This document shows, piece by piece, positions 59,850 to 64,000 of a DNA stretch of 64,000 nucleotides (position 1 is the first letter of the stretch; each line of letters opens with the position of its first letter). The DNA is from Diphasiastrum complanatum (lineage: Eukaryota; Streptophyta; Lycopodiopsida; Lycopodiales; Lycopodiaceae). The notes under the pieces are model-generated. The model was not told where the DNA came from and made no database searches. It worked only from the letters and a program-made list of their open reading frames with translations. The stretch is from contig CM055102.1 in NCBI GenBank assembly GCA_029204225.1, positions 29,411,632 to 29,475,631 on the forward strand, in the 5' to 3' direction. A program made the position numbers and the translations under genes.

Positions 59850-60510
59850 ATGGCAAAATGATGAACATTTAAGTTTAGCTTTGAATCGGGTGTAAAAGTC
59901 ACTAAAAAGATCTTGTAATGGTCTCACAATAATTATGTGATGGTTTTATTGGCTGAAAAAACCATTTCCCAATATTTGAAAGTTCTTGACGATCTCGCCA
60001 TAATTTGACTTTTACACCCGAAGCAAAGGTCACCAAACAAAGAAAATTTTTTTCCCAGTACTTAAGGTTCCTAAAGATCTCACCATAATTTGACTGTCAC
60101 AACAAGTTCATCTATTAATAAAAAAAAAGCCTTGTGACCAATACTTACAATTCCTAATGATTTTGCCATAATTTGACTTTTACAACAAATTCAATAGTTG
60201 TTAAATTGGGTGTAAATTTTAAAAGTCATAAAAATAGATTATAATGGCATCCATAATTAACACTCTCTCACTTTAACTTGGACCTGGACCGTTGGATGGG
60301 CACCATTTAAAGCCTATGAGTTTTTCATCGCGTCATAATATTGAGGTTGTTCTATTGGGTGCAAAGGTCACCAAAAAAAAAAAAACCATTTCCCAATACT
60401 TAAACATGTAAGAGGTCTCGTCATAACTTGACCCTAAGAGGTCTAGTCAGAACTTGACGGTCATTGAACGGCGTGCAGAGGTGCTTGAAAAAAAAAAAGA
60501 CCATTTCCCA
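59850..60510. repeat. Degenerate repeat array, about 100-130 bp units
   Basis: The phrases AAACCATTTCCCAATACTT, CTCACCATAATTTGACT and AAAGGTCACCAAA recur in the same order about five times (59950, 60040, 60135, 60380 and 60495) with much divergence. Confidence 0.65.
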
Positions 60511-60999
60511 ATCAATGCACTCAATTCCTATGCAATAGGGATGGATCACACCAGGCCACATCACTCTTTTTAAGCATAATTACTCCAAAAAGACTACACC
60601 CAACCTTTAGTCCCAAGCCCAGGGGCCAGGGGCCAGCACTGACCAAAGGGCGACCACACAAACCAAAAAGCATAATGAGTCATGGACACATGGTACGGGA
60701 AAGGAAAGAGTAGGGGCCACCACGGGTACTAGACCCCCAAGGGGTCCTGTCAATACCTATTTATAGTAATTATAACGTACTCACACTGTCATATACAACT
60801 CACGTGGAACAAATATAGTAATCCACTGGGTCCGGATCTGAATTGCCGCCTGTACCCGCTTTGATCCGACGGACAAACGTAGTGTCTTACGGTCCTGCCC
60901 CTGCTGTCGCCGTTACTGTCGCAGTTCAGCAGCGACTCCCCCCCCCCCCCCCGCCGCGGTCGCAGTTGCCCTCTCCAACGACGCCAACGGCGACGTCGT

Positions 61000-61026
61000 C
61001 CTCTCTCTCTCTCTCTCTCTCTCTCT
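61000..61026. repeat. (CT)n microsatellite in the MADS upstream region
   Basis: A short pure CT run within the GC-rich patch. Confidence 0.9.
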
Positions 61027-61419
61027 GGGTTTTTTTTTCCCTCGAGGTAGCAGCGCTGAGCGCGAGCTCGCGCGTTATATCTCGAGCGAGCGAGCGAGAG
61101 TCTGGAATGTACCTGTCGCCCTGAGGCCTCCCTCCGGAGCTTGGGTTGGATCGGATTCTCCAAATGCTTCTTTGGTTTGGGTGCTGCTGCATTTGCTGGG
61201 AGTTGCATAGATTACCGTGCGCCGAAGCTATATAATAAGCTAGAGTGACGAGAGCTGACGAAACGCTTGCAATTAGCTGAAAGCATTAAGTAGTAAGAGC
61301 TATAGCTGTAGCGTGCTTGCGAGGTGCAGGTTGAGAATTGAGAGGGAGAGTGAGAAGGGGCCCGAGGTTGAGAGTTAAGAGGAAAGCAATCAGGAATCAG
61401 CTGGCGGTTTAGGAGCATT

Positions 61420-61446
61420 GACAGGACAGGACAGGACAGGACAGGA
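61420..61446. repeat. (GGACA)n microsatellite
   Basis: Five consecutive ACAGG/GGACA pentamers. Confidence 0.9.
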
Positions 61447-61608
61447 CTCGTGTTGAGCTACTAGCTGAAAGAAACAATTGCCGTGGAGTGAAGATCAACG
61501 AGGGTGGTACTGGTAAGAGGAAGAAATCTGGACGAGAGCTCAGAGGACGGAACTGGGTTAAATATAACGGGGAACGCATCTGTAGGATGTTTGCAGTTGC
61601 GGGTATGC

Positions 61609-61850
61609 ATAATTAAAAAGTGCCTTAAGGGAAAGAGAAGCTTAGATTCGAAAGGATGCCTGAGGTTGCTCAGATTTAGAAAGTGTCTTAAGGGGAAGAC
61701 AAAAAAAGGATGTTCGAGGTTGGTTGCTCAGAATTAGAAAGTGTTAAGGGCAAGAGGAGGTTAGATTAAAAGGACGTTTGAGCTTGCTCAGAATTAGAAG
61801 GCGCCTCAAGGGAAAGAGGAGCTTAGATCAGAAAGGGAAACGGTTTAAAT
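61609..61850. repeat. Tandem repeat, four copies of about 60 bp
   Basis: Each copy begins near AATTAGAAAGTG, passes AAGGGAAAGAGGAGCTTAGA, and ends GGTTGCTCAG. Copies start at about 61609, 61674, 61732 and 61792. They are diverged by substitutions and small indels. The array lies 400-640 bp upstream of the MADS start codon. Confidence 0.85.
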
Positions 61851-62243
61851 TCTTGAGAAAGAATACGTAGAGAAGTGACTTGTAAGGATACGTAGAGAAG
61901 AACTGACTTGTCATCGTGTTTTTATCAGTCAAAAACAAAGATTTTGGCTGTTGATGGCTTACATACCAAACTGGAATGTCTCTCTGAGAGTTGAACGAGA
62001 AAGGAAGATTCTGGCTCATCGTTTCTTCTCTCTTGCTGCAATAGGAAGTGCTGTAAATACATCAAGCTGAAAAAGCCACATGTCACAAGAGCTAATATCA
62101 GCGTACTACTGATCTCGGATTTTGGCAACACGTTGAGGTTGAGGGATACGAGAAACGGAAGTGTCTTGGAAAGTTGAGAAGACAAAAAGTCGATTGCAGG
62201 ACATAAGAGGCTCAAAAGCATCTTTTAAAGATATAAAATCAAA

Positions 62244-62425
62244 ATGGGAAGAGGAAAGATAGAGATAAAGCGGATTGAAAACGCCACAAGTCGTCAAGTA
62301 ACTTTCTCGAAGAGACGCGGTGGACTATTAAAGAAGGCTCACGAATTAGCTGTCCTGTGTGATGCTCAGGTTGCATTGATCATATTTTCCAATACTGGAA
62401 AGCTCTTCGAATATGCAAGCAGCAG
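62244..62425 (+). CDS. MIKC-type MADS-box transcription factor, exon 1 (B-sister-like)
   Basis: ATG opens [20 protein letters not shown], then [20 protein letters not shown] and [19 protein letters not shown]. This is a complete DNA-binding and dimerising MADS domain of 60 residues. The exon is 182 nt and ends at AGCAG|GTACGA in phase 2, the usual first-exon size of type II MADS genes. I, K and C exons are not in view, so intron 1 exceeds 1.5 kb, which is common in this family. The [16 protein letters not shown] and CDAQ residues favour the B-sister group (ovule and seed-coat development). AGL15/AGL18-like is the main alternative. The protein would act in the nucleus on CArG boxes. No defect is seen. 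Confidence 0.9.
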
Positions 62426-64000
62426 GTACGAAGTTGCCCATAATTTTTCTGTAGAAATTGTTTGCTGTTTGTCCTTTTCAGTGAATAGTTCCTGAGATAC
62501 GCTTGCTAGGCTTTTTGTGGAATGTGGAGTCTTTATCGTTGTAAAAACACTTAACTCTTTTGGCACAAAATAATGTTTGCCTACAAAAGATGTCAATATT
62601 TTTTCCACCTTGAAAACATTAAGGTTGGGATTCTCTGGGCTAATTCATGTCGACTCTTCTCATCTCAAAGAGTTTAGATCAGTCTGTTGAAAAAACTGAT
62701 ATGAGATTATCAGCCTCAACAGGTATCTACTACATGCTTTGCATCTATGGGTCATTACATGCAGTTAGATGAAGTTCATCAAGTTTGAAATTTGACAACA
62801 AGAGAAAAAAATTTGAAATTTGCAGTGCTTTGCAGTGGTTAAGGAAAACTCCGGGTAGAGGCTCTCTCTTTAGGACAAGTCACAGAGAAATCTCTTTCAA
62901 TTTCCAAACTTCAAATCCTAAGTACGCTGCTTACCATATACTTGGCCATCTTGAGTGGCTAATCGGAATGGAATGATGACAAATGCTGCAAACAATGCTA
63001 GCATGCATCTGAGGAAAGGTACACATTTACTGGAAAGTCCCGGAAAATTGAGACTCGAAATAGACAGTTTACTGTGGTGTTAAGGGTAGGCATTGAAATA
63101 CAACCTTCTTGCACCTGCATGCTTGATGTTCATAGGGGTCCATAACGTTGAACAAGCTTCTCTCCATACATCTTCGCTGGATCGCAAAGGTGGCCATGGG
63201 GTACAAATCAGATTTATGTGACTATTCGCACTGAATGCATGTCTCCCTAACTTGTCAGTTGTCCCCGGGCAAGTTCAAGAAAAAGTTTTTGGATCTGTAA
63301 GTGAACTGTTGGAAGCTGGAAATTGGTTCTCATCTATAGGTATTTGTTTCTCAAGTTAGGATGATCCGTCAGCACTAAAAGCTTAGACAGCCGCTTTGTA
63401 TCTGTCTTTGCATTTTCAGTTTTAAACAGTGCCTATGAAGATCTTTTATTTATTTTCAAAAGCACCTAGCAGCAACTCCTAGCACGAATGCATCAATTCG
63501 TGGTCATGAACTTGTAGGCCATACGTAGTGATGTAGTCACAAATCTGGTCTGAAATATAGTTTGACGCAAGACTAGACTGTCAATGAATTCTGAAAGTGC
63601 CACCTACCTTCGGATAAAGCGCGTAGATTTTTCTCCTGTTAACCGCTTCTTACCTTCTCCTGGCGTCCACGAAGGTTATTTCTGAGAACAGGTTATTTCA
63701 AGAACCTCAAGCCTTTAGTCCATGCTATCCACGAAGTTCAAACTTCCCAACATTTTCTGCACATACAGCGTGTGCCGGGTTGAGAAGCTGAAGCAAGAAT
63801 CATGATTGTGTCCAAGCTCCATAAAAGCCGAGTTAAGAATCACAGTCCGCACTACAGATAGCCATATCACGAATACGTGTAAATTGCCCCAAGGTAATTA
63901 CAGCTCTCACTGTGGAGAGCTATACCCTGAGATATGTAAATCGTGTAATAGTTTGAGATTCAAGCATGAATGAATCATTCTTCATATGAAAAAGGTTTTA
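62426..64000 (+). other. First intron of the MADS gene (start)
   Basis: It begins with a proper GT donor. No second MIKC exon (I or K domain) is recognisable up to the window end. MADS first introns often hold regulatory sites, but I could not pick out a specific one. Confidence 0.65.

Larger units (their letters stand above)
60511..62243 (+). promoter_or_regulatory. Upstream and leader region of the MADS gene
   Basis: The base composition changes from AT-rich to GC-rich at about 60830-61120 (a CpG-dense patch with a run of C at 60937-60953). A TATA-like TATTTATAG lies at about 60758. CT repeats, (GGACA)n and a 60-bp tandem repeat follow before the ATG. Pyrimidine-rich, CT-repeat-bearing sequence is common in plant 5' leaders. 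The transcription start cannot be fixed from sequence alone. Confidence 0.45.

Overview
This window comes from a plant nuclear genome, most likely a seed plant with a large, repeat-rich genome. Supporting signs are two spliced plant-type host genes, MIKC-type MADS-box and DDI1, long introns, and a dense mix of Ty1/copia and Ty3/gypsy retrotransposons, LINE and SINE remnants, and long CT, GA and AC microsatellites. I cannot name the species. No bacterial, organellar, CRISPR or viral system is visible.

Layout. 1-2291 is non-coding with short tandem repeats. 2292-8166 is one compound retroelement insertion flanked by a 5-bp target duplication (AAGCC). It has a broken copia gag-pol on the + strand, and its terminal blocks are each a trimer of short LTR-like units. 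Every short unit carries a tRNA-like sequence with both Pol III boxes. 8284-9708 is a second copia 5' part, on the - strand, with the same tRNA-bearing LTR. 9709-11489 is the 5' end of a gypsy element (-). 11490-14060 holds pieces of a LINE (-). 14654-21989 holds the last seven exons of a DDI1-type ubiquitin receptor/retroviral-like protease gene (+). Two of its introns contain inverted members of a transposon-like family, each with different cargo.

22000-24560 is intergenic with a SINE. 24560-47980 is a nest of retrotransposons: a decayed copia, a long gypsy (-), a fairly young copia (-), a second gypsy (-) split by a copia (+), and a truncated gypsy (+) that ends in its 3' LTR. 48000-60700 is AT-rich and gene-poor, with microsatellites, local tandem duplications, a copia 5' end and a kelch-repeat gene remnant. 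At the right edge is exon 1 of a MIKC MADS-box transcription factor (62244-62425), probably B-sister-like. Its upstream or leader region contains a 4-copy, 60-bp tandem repeat.

Only DDI1 and the MADS gene look like working host genes, and both run past the window. The strongest candidate for something undescribed is the tRNA-in-LTR retroelement family. It is a Pol III analogue of the 5S-carrying Cassandra elements, and one copy appears to have a compound, trimeric LTR.
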